Assembly: GCA_963724385.1 (NCBI GenBank)
Contig: CAVRUJ010000001.1
Span: 2,108,001 to 2,172,000 of the forward strand
DNA from: DASXQK01 sp963724385
GTDB taxonomy: Bacteria > Pseudomonadota > Alphaproteobacteria > Dongiales > Dongiaceae
Length of the DNA: 64,000 nucleotides
Reading direction: 5' to 3'
In this document: in pieces, positions 36,120-55,713 of the stretch
Layout: every line of letters begins with the position of its first letter
Position numbering within the stretch: the stretch's first letter is position 1
Translations under genes and position numbers: made by a program
Notes under the pieces: model-generated
The model's database searches: none
Told to the model about the DNA's origin: nothing
What the model saw: only the letters and a program-made list of their open reading frames with translations

Positions 36120-36250
36120 CCGGCCGGCGGGTTGCTTGAGACAAGGAACTCGCCGGCCGGTGCCGGCAGGCAACGACGAAGAAGCGGAGAGACGACGAAC
36201 CCTTGGGGCCAGGATGGCCCCGCTTAGAACCCAGGGGCTCATAGAGCCCC
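36120..36250 (+). promoter_or_regulatory. rplL-rpoB intergenic structured region
   Basis: Three hairpins occur in the 180-nt gap: CCGGCCGGCG (36120-36129) with CGCCGGCCGG (36151-36160); GGGGCC/GGCCCC (36205-36221); and GGGGCTC/GAGCCCC (36234-36250). None has a trailing T-run. They fit a partial attenuator or RNase III site between L7/L12 and RNA polymerase genes, as in other bacteria. Confidence 0.5.
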
Positions 36251-36269
36251 GCTGAGGACGAGGACATCG

Positions 36270-40469
<4,200 letters not shown>

Positions 40470-40503
40470 TCGCGCCGATCAGAACCCGATTCGGGAGTAT
40501 GCA

Positions 40504-44673
<4,170 letters not shown>

Positions 44674-44700
44674 GGCAAAACGGCGGAGTCCGAATCGGAG

Positions 44701-44735
44701 CCCGGCCAGCCCGCCCAAAGGGCAGGTTGGCCGGG
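44701..44735 (+). terminator. Candidate terminator after rpoC
   Basis: CCCGGCCA and TGGCCGGG form the base of a GC-rich hairpin with an imperfect upper stem and AAA loop, 28 nt after the rpoC stop. There is no T-run after it, so Rho or processing may be involved. Confidence 0.5.
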
Positions 44736-44865
44736 CATCGCCGCTGAGGCCTGCGGAATCTGGAATTGAGGCTATAGCTCAATGCCTTGCGAGCTATCGT
44801 CCGCGACCCGGGAGATCGATTAGAGCAAGCTGCATAGACGATAGTCTTTCGAGGCGCGGTTCCGC

Positions 44866-44894
44866 TTGACTGGCCTGGGTGCGACACCTATATT
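44866..44894 (+). promoter_or_regulatory. Promoter of the str (rpsL) operon
   Basis: TTGACT (44866-44871), a 17-nt spacer and TATATT (44889-44894), followed by CCGCGCGCC. The box and the following GC-rich start region match the rpsM promoter at 60.74 kb, which strengthens both calls. The leader to rpsL would be about 210 nt. Confidence 0.75.
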
Positions 44895-44919
44895 CCGCGC
44901 GCCTTTCTTGGGCTGGTGG

Positions 44920-44985
44920 TAGATCGTACGATCTAGACGCAGCCCTGGCATTTCTAGGTGAGACATACGCCGTTTTCGGACGGCG
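44920..44985 (+). other. rpsL leader with palindrome and hairpin
   Basis: A perfect 16-nt palindrome TAGATCGTACGATCTA (44920-44935) starts about 20 nt after the predicted transcript start. A CGCCGT/ACGGCG hairpin with a 6-nt loop follows at 44968-44985. Nothing else is evident in the 220 nt between promoter and rpsL. Confidence 0.5.
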
Positions 44986-45114
44986 ACGAAGTTCGGTACC
45001 GCCCCGAAGCGAACCTTAGGGTCGCCTCGGCGCGGTTGTTTGCATCGCGGCACAAGGGCCGCAGCAGTGCAATTTGAGGCGGCCGGACGCGGCCGTCGGA
45101 GGAATGCGAAGTCG

Positions 45115-45486
45115 ATGCCCACGATCAATCAGTTGATCAGCAACCCGCGCCGGCCGCTTGCCGCCCGCAACAAGGTGCCGGCGCTGAAGGCGAGCCCGCA
45201 GAAGCGCGGCGTCTGCACACGGGTCTACACGACGACCCCGAAGAAGCCCAACTCGGCGCTGCGCAAGGTCGCGCGCGTGCGGCTCACCAACGGCTTCGAG
45301 GTCACGAGCTACATCCCGGGCGAAGGCCACAACCTGCAGGAGCACTCGGTGGTGCTGATTCGCGGCGGTCGCGTCAAGGACCTGCCGGGCGTGCGCTACC
45401 ACATCATCCGCGGCACGCTCGATACCCAGGGTGTGAAGGACCGCCGCCAGCGCCGTTCGAAATACGGCGCCAAGCGTCCGAAGTAA
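45115..45486 (+). CDS. rpsL: 30S ribosomal protein S12
   Basis: S12 lines the decoding site. The 123-residue protein shows MPTINQLISNPRRP, CPQKRGVC-type SPQKRGVCTRVYTTTPKKPNS and GGRVKDLPGVRYH. Lysines at 43 and 88 are the streptomycin-sensitive wild-type residues. ATG 45115 is the family start, preceded by a GGAGGAA about 13 nt upstream. It begins the str operon. Confidence 0.98.
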   Translation: MPTINQLISNPRRPLAARNKVPALKASPQKRGVCTRVYTTTPKKPNSALRKVARVRLTNGFEVTSYIPGEGHNLQEHSVVLIRGGRVKDLPGVRYHIIRGTLDTQGVKDRRQRRSKYGAKRPK

Positions 45487-45497
45487 GGAGCGATCCC

Positions 45498-45968
45498 ATG
45501 TCCCGCCGTCATGCCGCCGAGAAGCGCGAAGTCCAGCCGGATGCCAAGTTCGGCAGCGTCGTGGTCACCAAGTTCATGAACACGATGATGTACGCCGGGA
45601 AGAAATCGGTGGCCGAGCAGATCGTCTATGGCGCCTTCGAGCAGATGCAGAAGAAGGTCGGCGCCGATCCGGTGAAGCTGTTCAACGACGCGCTCGAGAA
45701 CGTGAAGCCCCAGCTCGAGGTCCGCTCCCGTCGGGTCGGCGGCGCGACCTACCAGGTACCCGTCGAAGTCCGTCCGGAGAGGGCCCAGGCGCTGGCGATC
45801 CGTTGGATCATCCAGCACGCCCGCGGCCGCGGCGAACAGACGATGACCGACCGGCTGTCGGCCGAACTCCTCGACGCCGCGAACAATCGCGGCGCGTCGG
45901 TGAAGAAGCGGGAGGACACCCACAAGATGGCGGAGGCCAACAAGGCCTTCTCCCATTACCGCTGGTGA
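45498..45968 (+). CDS. rpsG: 30S ribosomal protein S7
   Basis: S7 starts assembly of the 30S head and contacts E-site tRNA. The 156-residue protein has MSRRHAAEKREVQPDAKFGS, KFMNTMMYAGKKSVAE and GGATYQVPVEVRPERAQALA, and the C-terminal HKMAEANKAFSHYRW. It lies 11 nt after rpsL and 6 nt before fusA. Confidence 0.98.
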   Translation: MSRRHAAEKREVQPDAKFGSVVVTKFMNTMMYAGKKSVAEQIVYGAFEQMQKKVGADPVKLFNDALENVKPQLEVRSRRVGGATYQVPVEVRPERAQALAIRWIIQHARGRGEQTMTDRLSAELLDAANNRGASVKKREDTHKMAEANKAFSHYRW

Positions 45969-45974
45969 TTTTTC

Positions 45975-48050
<2,076 letters not shown>

Positions 48051-48078
48051 GGCGGGGATAGAGGACGGAGAGCGAAAG

Positions 48079-49269
<1,191 letters not shown>

Positions 49270-49309
49270 CAGGAGAGGACGGCGGCTTCGGCCGGCAAGG
49301 AACAGGACC

Positions 49310-49624
49310 ATGGAAAGTCAAAACATCCGTATCCGGCTGAAGGCCTTCGACCATCGCGTTCTCGACCAGTCGACGGGCGAGATCGTGACCACGGCCAAGC
49401 GCACGGGTGCGCGGGTCCGCGGACCGATTCCGCTGCCCACCCGGATCGAGAAGTTCACCGTCTTGCGCTCGCCCCACGTGGACAAGAAGAGCCGGGAGCA
49501 GTTCGAGATCCGCACGCACAAGCGGCTTCTCGATATCGTCGATCCAACTCCGCAGACAGTGGATGCATTGATGAAGCTCGATCTCGCCGCCGGCGTCAAC
49601 GTCGAGATCAAGTTGAAGAGCTAG
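49310..49624 (+). CDS. rpsJ: 30S ribosomal protein S10
   Basis: S10 is a 30S head protein and, with NusB, part of antitermination complexes. The 104-residue protein has IRIRLKAFDHRVLDQS, GPIPLPTRIEKFTVLRSPHVDKKSREQFE and a typical end. It starts the S10 operon directly after tuf with no obvious separate promoter in the 40-nt gap. Confidence 0.97.
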   Translation: MESQNIRIRLKAFDHRVLDQSTGEIVTTAKRTGARVRGPIPLPTRIEKFTVLRSPHVDKKSREQFEIRTHKRLLDIVDPTPQTVDALMKLDLAAGVNVEIKLKS

Positions 49625-49634
49625 GAGCGGCGCT

Positions 49635-50363
49635 ATGCGCACGGGATTGATCGCCGAAAAGGTCGGCATGACCCGCATCTTCGATGCGGAAGGCGCCCAT
49701 GTGCCGGTGACGGTGCTGAAGGTGGACAACTGCCAGGTCGTGCAGGTGCGCACGGCGGAGCGCGACGGCTATACCGCCGTTCAGCTCGGCGTCGGCAAGG
49801 CCAAGGTCAAGAACGTGACCAAGCCCATGCGCGGGCATTTTGCCAAGGCCAAGGTCGAGCCGAAGCGGAAGCTCGTGGAGTTCCGGGTGAGCGCGGATGC
49901 GCTGGTCGAGGTCGGCGCCGAACTGTCGGCGGCCCATTTCCTCTCCGGGCAGTTCGTGGACGTGACCGGGACCAGCATCGGCAAGGGTTTCGCCGGCGTC
50001 ATGAAGCGGCACAATTTCGGCGGCTTGCGGGCTTCCCACGGTGTCTCGGTCTCGCATCGCTCACATGGCTCGACCGGCAACCGGCAGGATCCGGGCCGCA
50101 CATTCCCCGGCAAGAAGATGGCGGGGCATCTGGGCGATGTCCGGGTCACCACCCAGAACCTGAAGGTCGTCTCGGTCGATGCCGAGCGCGGCCTGATCAT
50201 GGTGAAGGGCGCCGTGCCCGGTGCCGACGGCGGCTACGTCCTGGTGAGCGACGCCAAGAAGCGGGCGGCGCCGAAGGACATCCCGTTCCCGGCGGCCCTC
50301 AAGTCCGGCCCGGCCGCAGCGGAAGCGCCGGCGGCCGAGGAAGCGGCGGAGAAGAAGGAATAG
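49635..50363 (+). CDS. rplC: 50S ribosomal protein L3
   Basis: L3 is an early 50S assembly protein near the peptidyl-transferase centre. The 242-residue protein starts MRTGLIAEKVGMTRIFDAEG and has GKGFAGVMKRHNFGGLRASHG, including the glutamine-free loop region near SHGSTGNRQDPGRTFPGKKM. A C-terminal Ala/Glu/Pro-rich extension of about 20 residues goes beyond the usual 210-residue length. Confidence 0.97.
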   Translation: MRTGLIAEKVGMTRIFDAEGAHVPVTVLKVDNCQVVQVRTAERDGYTAVQLGVGKAKVKNVTKPMRGHFAKAKVEPKRKLVEFRVSADALVEVGAELSAAHFLSGQFVDVTGTSIGKGFAGVMKRHNFGGLRASHGVSVSHRSHGSTGNRQDPGRTFPGKKMAGHLGDVRVTTQNLKVVSVDAERGLIMVKGAVPGADGGYVLVSDAKKRAAPKDIPFPAALKSGPAAAEAPAAEEAAEKKE

Positions 50364-50367
50364 GGCG

Positions 50368-50988
50368 ATGAAATCCGCTGTGACCAATCTCGACAACCAG
50401 CAGGTCGGCGAAATCGACCTGGCCGAATCCGTGTTCGGCCTGCCGGTGCGCAAGGACATCCTGGCGCGCATGGTGAACTATCAGCTCAACAAGCGCCGGG
50501 CCGGTACGCATCAGACCAAGGGCATCTCGGACATCAGCGGCACGACCAAGAAGCCCTATAAGCAGAAGGGCACGGGCCAGGCCCGCCAGGGCAGCCTGCG
50601 CTCGCCTCAGTTCCGCGGCGGCGCGGTCATCTTCGGCCCGGTCGTACGCAGCCATGCCACGGACCTGCCCAAGAAGGTGCGCCGGCTGGCACTCAAGACT
50701 GCGCTGTCAGCCAAGCTCGCGGAAGGCAAGCTCGTGGTGCTGGACGCGGCCAAGATCGACGGCGGCAAGTCCGGCGGTCTCGCCAAGAAGCTCGCCAAGC
50801 TCGGTTGGGGCCGGGCCCTGATCATCGACGGCCCGACGGTGGACGAGGGTTTCCGTCGCGCCGCCGGGAACATCGCCGATCTCGACCTGCTGCCCCAGCA
50901 GGGGGCCAATGTTTACGACATCCTGCGCCGGGACACCCTCGTCCTGACGCGCGATGCGGTCCAGCATTTGGAGGCGCGGCTGAAATGA
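50368..50988 (+). CDS. rplD: 50S ribosomal protein L4
   Basis: L4 lines the exit tunnel and in enterobacteria represses the S10 operon. The 206-residue protein has the long basic loop GTTKKPYKQKGTGQARQGS and SPQFRGGAVIFGP, then the globular end with DILRRDTLVLTRDAVQ. The start is 4 nt after rplC; its stop overlaps the rplW ATG. Confidence 0.97.
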   Translation: MKSAVTNLDNQQVGEIDLAESVFGLPVRKDILARMVNYQLNKRRAGTHQTKGISDISGTTKKPYKQKGTGQARQGSLRSPQFRGGAVIFGPVVRSHATDLPKKVRRLALKTALSAKLAEGKLVVLDAAKIDGGKSGGLAKKLAKLGWGRALIIDGPTVDEGFRRAAGNIADLDLLPQQGANVYDILRRDTLVLTRDAVQHLEARLK

Positions 50989-51317
50989 GCAGGGCTCGTC
51001 CCATGAAGACGCGGGTCGTCCGCCTCACCCAGGCTGAGATGTACGCGATCGTCCGCTCGCCGGTCATCACCGAGAAGGCGACGCAGATGACGGGCCATCG
51101 GCAATACGCCTTCCGCGTGCCGCTGGCGGCGACCAAGCCCGAGATCAAGGCCGCCGTCGAAGGCCTGTTCAAGGTCAAGGTAACGGCGGTGAATACGCTG
51201 CGCCAGCAGGGCAAGAAGAAGGTCTTCCGCGGCCGGCTCGGCCAACGCAGCGACAGCAAGAAAGCGATGGTGACCCTGGCCGAGGGCCAGACCATCGACG
51301 TGACCACGGGAGTGTGA
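50985..51317 (+). CDS. rplW: 50S ribosomal protein L23
   Basis: L23 is at the tunnel exit and docks trigger factor and SRP. The core is MYAIVRSPVITEKATQM, then KPEIKAAVEGLFKVKVTAVNTL and GRLGQRSDSKKAMVTL. ATG 50985 overlaps the rplD stop (ATGA) with GGAGG 10 nt upstream and gives 110 residues. In-frame ATGs at 51003 and 51039 are alternatives, the last nearest the usual family start. Confidence 0.95.
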   Translation: MSRARPMKTRVVRLTQAEMYAIVRSPVITEKATQMTGHRQYAFRVPLAATKPEIKAAVEGLFKVKVTAVNTLRQQGKKKVFRGRLGQRSDSKKAMVTLAEGQTIDVTTGV

Positions 51318-51321
51318 GGCC

Positions 51322-52152
51322 ATGGCGCTGAAATCCTACAAACCGACGACGCCGGGCCAACGCCAGCTGGTCATCGTCGACCGTTCGGAGCTGCACAAGG
51401 GCGCCCCGGTGAAGGCCTTGACCGAGGGCCTGCGCAGCAAGGGCGGGCGCAACAATCTCGGCCGGATCACCGTGCGCTGGCGCGGCGGCGGACACAAGCG
51501 GCGCTACCGCATGGTCGATTTCCGTCGGCAGAAGTTCGACACGCCGGCGACCGTCGAGCGGTTGGAATACGATCCGAACCGGACGGCCTTCATCGCCCTC
51601 ATCCGTTACGAAGACGGCGAGCAGAGCTACATCCTTGCCCCGCAGCGCCTCCAGGCCGGCGACAAAGTCGTGTCGGGCGAGCGCGCGGACATCAAGCCGG
51701 GCAATGCCATGCAGCTGAAGAACATCCCGGTCGGCACCATCGTCCACAACGTCGAGATGAAGCCCGGCCGCGGCGGCCAGATCGCCCGGGCGGCGGGCAG
51801 CTACGTCCAGCTCGTCGGCCGCGATGCCGGCCTCGCCCTGTTGCGCATGTCCTCGGGCGAAGTCCGCATGGTGCGCGCGGAATGCATGGCCTCGATCGGC
51901 GCGGTCTCCAATCCGGACCAGCAGAACATCGTCATCGGCAAGGCCGGGCGCAACCGCTGGAAAGGCCGTCGCCCCTCGGTGCGCGGCGTGGCCATGAATC
52001 CGGTCGATCATCCCCATGGCGGCGGCGAGGGGCGCACCTCGGGCGGGCGCCATCCGGTCACCCCCTGGGGCAAGTCGACCAAGGGCAAGAAGACGCGCAG
52101 AAACAAGAAGACGGACGGCATGATCCTGCGGCGCCGCCGCGTCGGCAAGTAA
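51322..52152 (+). CDS. rplB: 50S ribosomal protein L2
   Basis: L2 supports subunit joining and peptidyl transfer. The 276-residue protein has MALKSYKPTTPGQRQLVIVD, GRNNLGRITVRWRGGGHKRRYR and the C-terminal VRGVAMNPVDHPHGGGEGR containing the conserved histidine loop. It starts 4 nt after rplW. Confidence 0.98.
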   Translation: MALKSYKPTTPGQRQLVIVDRSELHKGAPVKALTEGLRSKGGRNNLGRITVRWRGGGHKRRYRMVDFRRQKFDTPATVERLEYDPNRTAFIALIRYEDGEQSYILAPQRLQAGDKVVSGERADIKPGNAMQLKNIPVGTIVHNVEMKPGRGGQIARAAGSYVQLVGRDAGLALLRMSSGEVRMVRAECMASIGAVSNPDQQNIVIGKAGRNRWKGRRPSVRGVAMNPVDHPHGGGEGRTSGGRHPVTPWGKSTKGKKTRRNKKTDGMILRRRRVGK

Positions 52153-52169
52153 GAGGAGGGCGGGAAGCC

Positions 52170-52463
52170 TTGGCACGCTCTGTTTGGAAGGGTCCTTTCG
52201 TCGACGGCTACCTGCTGAAGAAGGCGGAGGTCAGCCGCGGCTCGGGCCGCAACGAAGTGATCAAGACCTGGTCACGGCGCTCGACGATCCTGCCGCAGTT
52301 CGTCGGCCTCACCTTCGGCGTCTACAACGGCCACAAGTTCCTGCCGGTGCTGGTGACCGAGAACATGATCGGCCACAAGTTCGGCGAGTTCTCGCCGACG
52401 CGGAATTTCCACGGCCATACCATCGCCGACAAGAAGGCGGTGAAGGCCAAGGTGGTGGCATAA
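52170..52463 (+). CDS. rpsS: 30S ribosomal protein S19 (TTG start)
   Basis: S19 forms a head complex with S13. The 97-residue protein reads MARSVWKGPFVDGYLLKKAE, then RRSTILPQFVGLTFGVYNG and KFGEFSPTRNFHGH. There is no ATG or GTG where the family begins; the only start matching S19 homologues is TTG at 52170, with GAGGAGGG about 9 nt upstream. The frame is otherwise intact, so this is a rare-start gene and not a frameshift. Confidence 0.95.
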   Translation: MARSVWKGPFVDGYLLKKAEVSRGSGRNEVIKTWSRRSTILPQFVGLTFGVYNGHKFLPVLVTENMIGHKFGEFSPTRNFHGHTIADKKAVKAKVVA

Positions 52464-52467
52464 GACG

Positions 52468-52848
52468 ATGGGCAAGAAATCGCATCCCCGCCGGCTCAAG
52501 GACACGGAGGCCAAATCCACGGTGCAGGCCATCCAGACCACGCCGCGCAAGGTGAACCTGCTGGCGGAGCTGATCCGCGGCAAGTCGGCGCAAGTGGCGA
52601 AGGCTGACCTCGCGTTTTCCCAGCGCCGGGTGGCGGGCGAAGTGCTGAAGGCGCTCGATTCGGCCATCGCCAACGCCGAGAACAACCATCAGCTGGACGT
52701 CGACCGGCTTTACGTCGCCGAGGCCAGCGTCGGGCGCGCCTTCGCGCTGAAGCGCTTTCATGCGCGCGCACGCGGGCGGGGAGCAAAGGTGCAGAAGATG
52801 TGGAGCAACCTCACCATCGTCGTGCGCGAGCGCGAGGAGAAGGCGTAA
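52468..52848 (+). CDS. rplV: 50S ribosomal protein L22
   Basis: L22 reaches into the exit tunnel with a long beta-hairpin. The 126-residue protein has QTTPRKVNLLAELIRGKS, AGEVLKALDSAIANAENNH and the hairpin sequence FHARARGRGAKV. Its TAA overlaps the rpsC ATG by one base. Confidence 0.97.
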   Translation: MGKKSHPRRLKDTEAKSTVQAIQTTPRKVNLLAELIRGKSAQVAKADLAFSQRRVAGEVLKALDSAIANAENNHQLDVDRLYVAEASVGRAFALKRFHARARGRGAKVQKMWSNLTIVVREREEKA

Positions 52849-53531
52849 TGGGCCAGAAGACCAATCCGATCGGCTTGCGCGTCGGCGTGAACCGGACCTG
52901 GGATTCCCGTTGGTACGCCGACGAGGACTACGCCAAGCTCCTGCACGAGGACTTGCAGCTTCGCAAGTACCTGATGGAGCGCCTGAGCCAGGCCGGCATC
53001 AGCCGCGTCGTCATCGAGCGGCCGGCCAAGCGGGCCCGCATCACCATCCACACTGCCAGGCCTGGCGTGGTCATCGGCAAGAAGGGTGCCGACATCGAGA
53101 AGCTGCGCCAGGACCTCTCGAAGATGACCGGGGGCGAGGTCGCCCTCAACATCCTCGAGATCCGCAAGCCGGAGATCGATGCCAAGCTTGTGGCCGAGAA
53201 CATCGCCCAGCAGCTCGAGCGCCGCGTGGCTTTCCGTCGCGCCATGAAACGCGCGGTCCAGTCGGCGATGCGCCTGGGCGCCCAAGGCATCCGGATCAAC
53301 TGCTCCGGCCGGCTCGGCGGGGCGGAAATCGCCCGGGTGGAATGGTATCGCGAGGGGCGGGTGCCGCTGCACACGCTGCGCGCCGATGTCGATTTCGGCG
53401 TCGCCACGGCCAAGACGACTTACGGCACCTGCGGCGTGAAGGTGTGGGTGTTCAAGGGCGAGATCCTGGCCCATGACCCGATGGCCCAGGACAAACGCGC
53501 CCAGGAACAGCAGACCGGCGCCCGGAGCTGA
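52848..53531 (+). CDS. rpsC: 30S ribosomal protein S3
   Basis: S3 is at the mRNA entry channel and unwinds mRNA. The 227-residue protein has MGQKTNPIGLRVGVNRTWDS, the KH domain with PGVVIGKKGADIEKL, and GRLGGAEIARVEWYREGRVPLHTLRADVDF. The ATG at 52848 overlaps the rplV stop (TAATG). Confidence 0.97.
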   Translation: MGQKTNPIGLRVGVNRTWDSRWYADEDYAKLLHEDLQLRKYLMERLSQAGISRVVIERPAKRARITIHTARPGVVIGKKGADIEKLRQDLSKMTGGEVALNILEIRKPEIDAKLVAENIAQQLERRVAFRRAMKRAVQSAMRLGAQGIRINCSGRLGGAEIARVEWYREGRVPLHTLRADVDFGVATAKTTYGTCGVKVWVFKGEILAHDPMAQDKRAQEQQTGARS

Positions 53532-53543
53532 GGACCAGACGAC

Positions 53544-53960
53544 ATGCTTTCGCCCAAGAGAACCAAATTCCGCAAGGCCCACAAGGGTCGCATCCACGGC
53601 GCCGCCAAAGGCGGAGCGGACCTCAATTTCGGCGCCTTCGGCCTGAAGGCCCTGGAGCCGGAGCGGGTGACGGCGCGCCAGCTCGAGGCGGCCAGACGCG
53701 CGATCACGCGCCACCTGAAGCGGCTTGGCCGCGTGTGGATCCGTGTCTTCCCGGACGTGCCCGTCTCGACCAAGCCGGCCGAGGTGCGCATGGGCAGCGG
53801 CAAGGGCACGCCCGAGTTCTGGGTCGCGCGCATCCATCCCGGCCGGGTCATGTTCGAGATCGACGGCGTGCCGGAGCAGACGGCGCGCGAAGCCTTCGCG
53901 CTGGCTGCCGCCAAGCTGCCGATCAAGACCAAGTTCGTCAGCCGTCTGGGCGTGGAGTAA
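53544..53960 (+). CDS. rplP: 50S ribosomal protein L16
   Basis: L16 lies near the A-site tRNA elbow. The 138-residue protein has MLSPKRTKFRKAHKGRIHG, ITRHLKRLGRVWIRVFPD and RMGSGKGTPEFWVARIHPG with the conserved loop arginine region. It starts 12 nt after rpsC. Confidence 0.97.
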   Translation: MLSPKRTKFRKAHKGRIHGAAKGGADLNFGAFGLKALEPERVTARQLEAARRAITRHLKRLGRVWIRVFPDVPVSTKPAEVRMGSGKGTPEFWVARIHPGRVMFEIDGVPEQTAREAFALAAAKLPIKTKFVSRLGVE

Positions 53961-53967
53961 CGAGGCC

Positions 53968-54159
53968 ATGAAAGCGGATGACCTGCGCGTCAAGACCCCG
54001 GATCAGCTGAAGACGGATCTGTCCCAGCTGCAGAAGGAACAGTTCAACCTGCGGTTCCAGCGGGCGAGCGGCCAGCTGGAGAACACGTCGCGGGTGCGCG
54101 TCGTCCGGCGCGACATCGCCCGGATCAAGACCATTCTCGCGCAGAAGGCGCGCGGCTGA
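53968..54159 (+). CDS. rpmC: 50S ribosomal protein L29
   Basis: A 63-residue two-helix protein of the 50S surface beside the tunnel exit. It begins MKADDLRVKTPDQLKTDL and has KEQFNLRFQRASGQLENTSR and RRDIARIKT. The ATG at 53968 follows an ACGAGG ribosome-binding site, 7 nt after the rplP stop. Confidence 0.96.
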   Translation: MKADDLRVKTPDQLKTDLSQLQKEQFNLRFQRASGQLENTSRVRVVRRDIARIKTILAQKARG

Positions 54160-54177
54160 GTTTGAAGAGGTAGAGGC

Positions 54178-54420
54178 ATGCCAAGGCGCGTACTGCAAGG
54201 CACCGTGGTCAGCGACAAGCCGAACAAGACCGTGATCGTCGCGGTTGAGCGGCGATTCATGCACCCGGTCTACAAGAAGTTCATCAAGCGCACGAAGCGC
54301 TATGCGGCCCACGACGAGGCAAACGCCTGCAAGGCGGGGGACAAGGTCGTCATCCGCGAGTGCCGGCCGCTGTCGCGCACCAAGCGCTGGGAAGTGATCC
54401 CGGCCGAAGCCGCGAGCTAG
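54178..54420 (+). CDS. rpsQ: 30S ribosomal protein S17
   Basis: S17 is an OB-fold 16S rRNA-binding protein. The 80-residue protein has MPRRVLQGTVVSDKPNKTVIV, RFMHPVYKKFIKRTKRY and GDKVVIRECRPLSRTKRWEV. It starts 18 nt after rpmC. Confidence 0.97.
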   Translation: MPRRVLQGTVVSDKPNKTVIVAVERRFMHPVYKKFIKRTKRYAAHDEANACKAGDKVVIRECRPLSRTKRWEVIPAEAAS

Positions 54421-54431
54421 GGGACCCGGCC

Positions 54432-54800
54432 ATGATTCAGATGCAGACCAACCTGGAAGTCGCCGACAACTCCGGCGCCAGGCGCGTCCAGTGCATCAAG
54501 GTGCTGGGCGGCTCGAAGCGGAAATACGCCTCGGTCGGCGACGTCATCGTCGTCTCGATCAAGGAGGCGATCCCGCGCGGCCGGGTGAAGAAGGGCGACG
54601 TGATGCAGGCGGTGGTCGTGCGCACGGCCAAGGAGATCCGCCGGCCCGACGGCAGCAGCATCCGTTTCGACCGCAATGCGGCGGTGCTCATCACCAAGCA
54701 GGGCGAGCCCGTCGGCACGCGCATCTTCGGCCCGGTGACGCGCGAGCTTCGGGCCAAGCAGTTCATGAAGATCATCTCCCTGGCGCCGGAAGTGCTGTAG
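54432..54800 (+). CDS. rplN: 50S ribosomal protein L14
   Basis: L14 helps form subunit bridges. The 122-residue protein begins MIQMQTNLEVADNSGARRVQ and has GDVIVVSIKEAIPRGRVKKGDV and GTRIFGPVTRELRAKQFMKI. The start at 54432 is the conserved MIQMQ; the frame is open further upstream inside rpsQ. Confidence 0.97.
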   Translation: MIQMQTNLEVADNSGARRVQCIKVLGGSKRKYASVGDVIVVSIKEAIPRGRVKKGDVMQAVVVRTAKEIRRPDGSSIRFDRNAAVLITKQGEPVGTRIFGPVTRELRAKQFMKIISLAPEVL

Positions 54801-54819
54801 GGAAAGCGGAGTATCGAGG

Positions 54820-55143
54820 ATGGCGGCGAAGTTCAAGATCAAGAAGGGCGACAAGGTGATCGTCATCACCGGGCGCGACCGCGGCAAGCAGGGCGAGGTG
54901 CTCCGCGTGCTGCGCGAGGAGAACCGCGTCGTCGTGCAGGGCGTGCATATCGTCAAGCGCCACACGCGGCAGAGCGCCGGCAATCCGGGCGGCATCATCG
55001 AGAAGGAGGCGGCGATCCACGTTTCCAATGTCGCCCATATCGACCCCAAGTCGGGCAAGGCCACGAAGGTCGGCTTCAAGACCCTCGCGGACGGCCGCAA
55101 GGTCCGCGTGGCCCGGCGGTCCGGCGAAACCATCGATCTATAG
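54820..55143 (+). CDS. rplX: 50S ribosomal protein L24
   Basis: A 107-residue KOW-domain protein that initiates 50S assembly. It has KIKKGDKVIVITGRDRGKQG at the N-terminus and VHIVKRHTRQSAGNPGGIIEKEAAIHVSNV in the middle. It starts 19 nt after rplN. Confidence 0.97.
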   Translation: MAAKFKIKKGDKVIVITGRDRGKQGEVLRVLREENRVVVQGVHIVKRHTRQSAGNPGGIIEKEAAIHVSNVAHIDPKSGKATKVGFKTLADGRKVRVARRSGETIDL

Positions 55144-55154
55144 GCTCGAGAGCA

Positions 55155-55694
55155 ATGACGCGTTTGCAAGATCGCTACCTGAAGGTCGTCCGCCCCGCGC
55201 TGATGAAGGAGTTCAACTACAAGAACCCCTTGGCGGCGCCGCGGCTGGACAAGATCGTGATCAACATGGGCGTCGGCGAGGCGGTCGGCGACGGCAAGCG
55301 CATCCAGTCAGCGGTGCAGGATCTGACTGCGATCGCCGGCCAGAAGCCGGTCGTCACCAAGTCGCGCAAGGCGATCGCCAACTTCAAGCTGCGCGAAGGG
55401 ATGAACATCGGCTGCAAGGTCACCTTGCGCCGTGGGCGGATGTACGAATTCCTCGATCGTCTGGTGAATATCGCGCTGCCCCGGGTGCGGGACTTCCGCG
55501 GGGTCTCCGGCAAGAGTTTCGACGGCAGCGGGAACTTCGCCCTCGGCCTCAAGGAACAGATCGTTTTCCCGGAGATCGACTACGACAAGATCGACGCCGT
55601 GCGCGGGATGGACATCGTCATCTGCACGACGGCGAAGACAGACGCCGAAGCCAAGGCCCTTCTGAAGGGCTTCGACATGCCCTTCGTCAACTGA
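55155..55694 (+). CDS. rplE: 50S ribosomal protein L5
   Basis: L5 binds 5S rRNA. The 179-residue protein has LMKEFNYKNPLAAPRLDKIVINMGVGEA, GQKPVVTKSRKAIANFKLREG and FPEIDYDKIDAVRGMDIVI. It is in the standard spc order between rplX and rpsN. Confidence 0.97.
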   Translation: MTRLQDRYLKVVRPALMKEFNYKNPLAAPRLDKIVINMGVGEAVGDGKRIQSAVQDLTAIAGQKPVVTKSRKAIANFKLREGMNIGCKVTLRRGRMYEFLDRLVNIALPRVRDFRGVSGKSFDGSGNFALGLKEQIVFPEIDYDKIDAVRGMDIVICTTAKTDAEAKALLKGFDMPFVN

Positions 55695-55713
55695 CCGGGG
55701 CCGGAGGAGAGAT

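Noticed and set aside
52153..52200. Possible frameshift or missing start in rpsS
   Set aside because: The frame is intact and a TTG with a strong upstream GAGGAGGG gives the exact family start.
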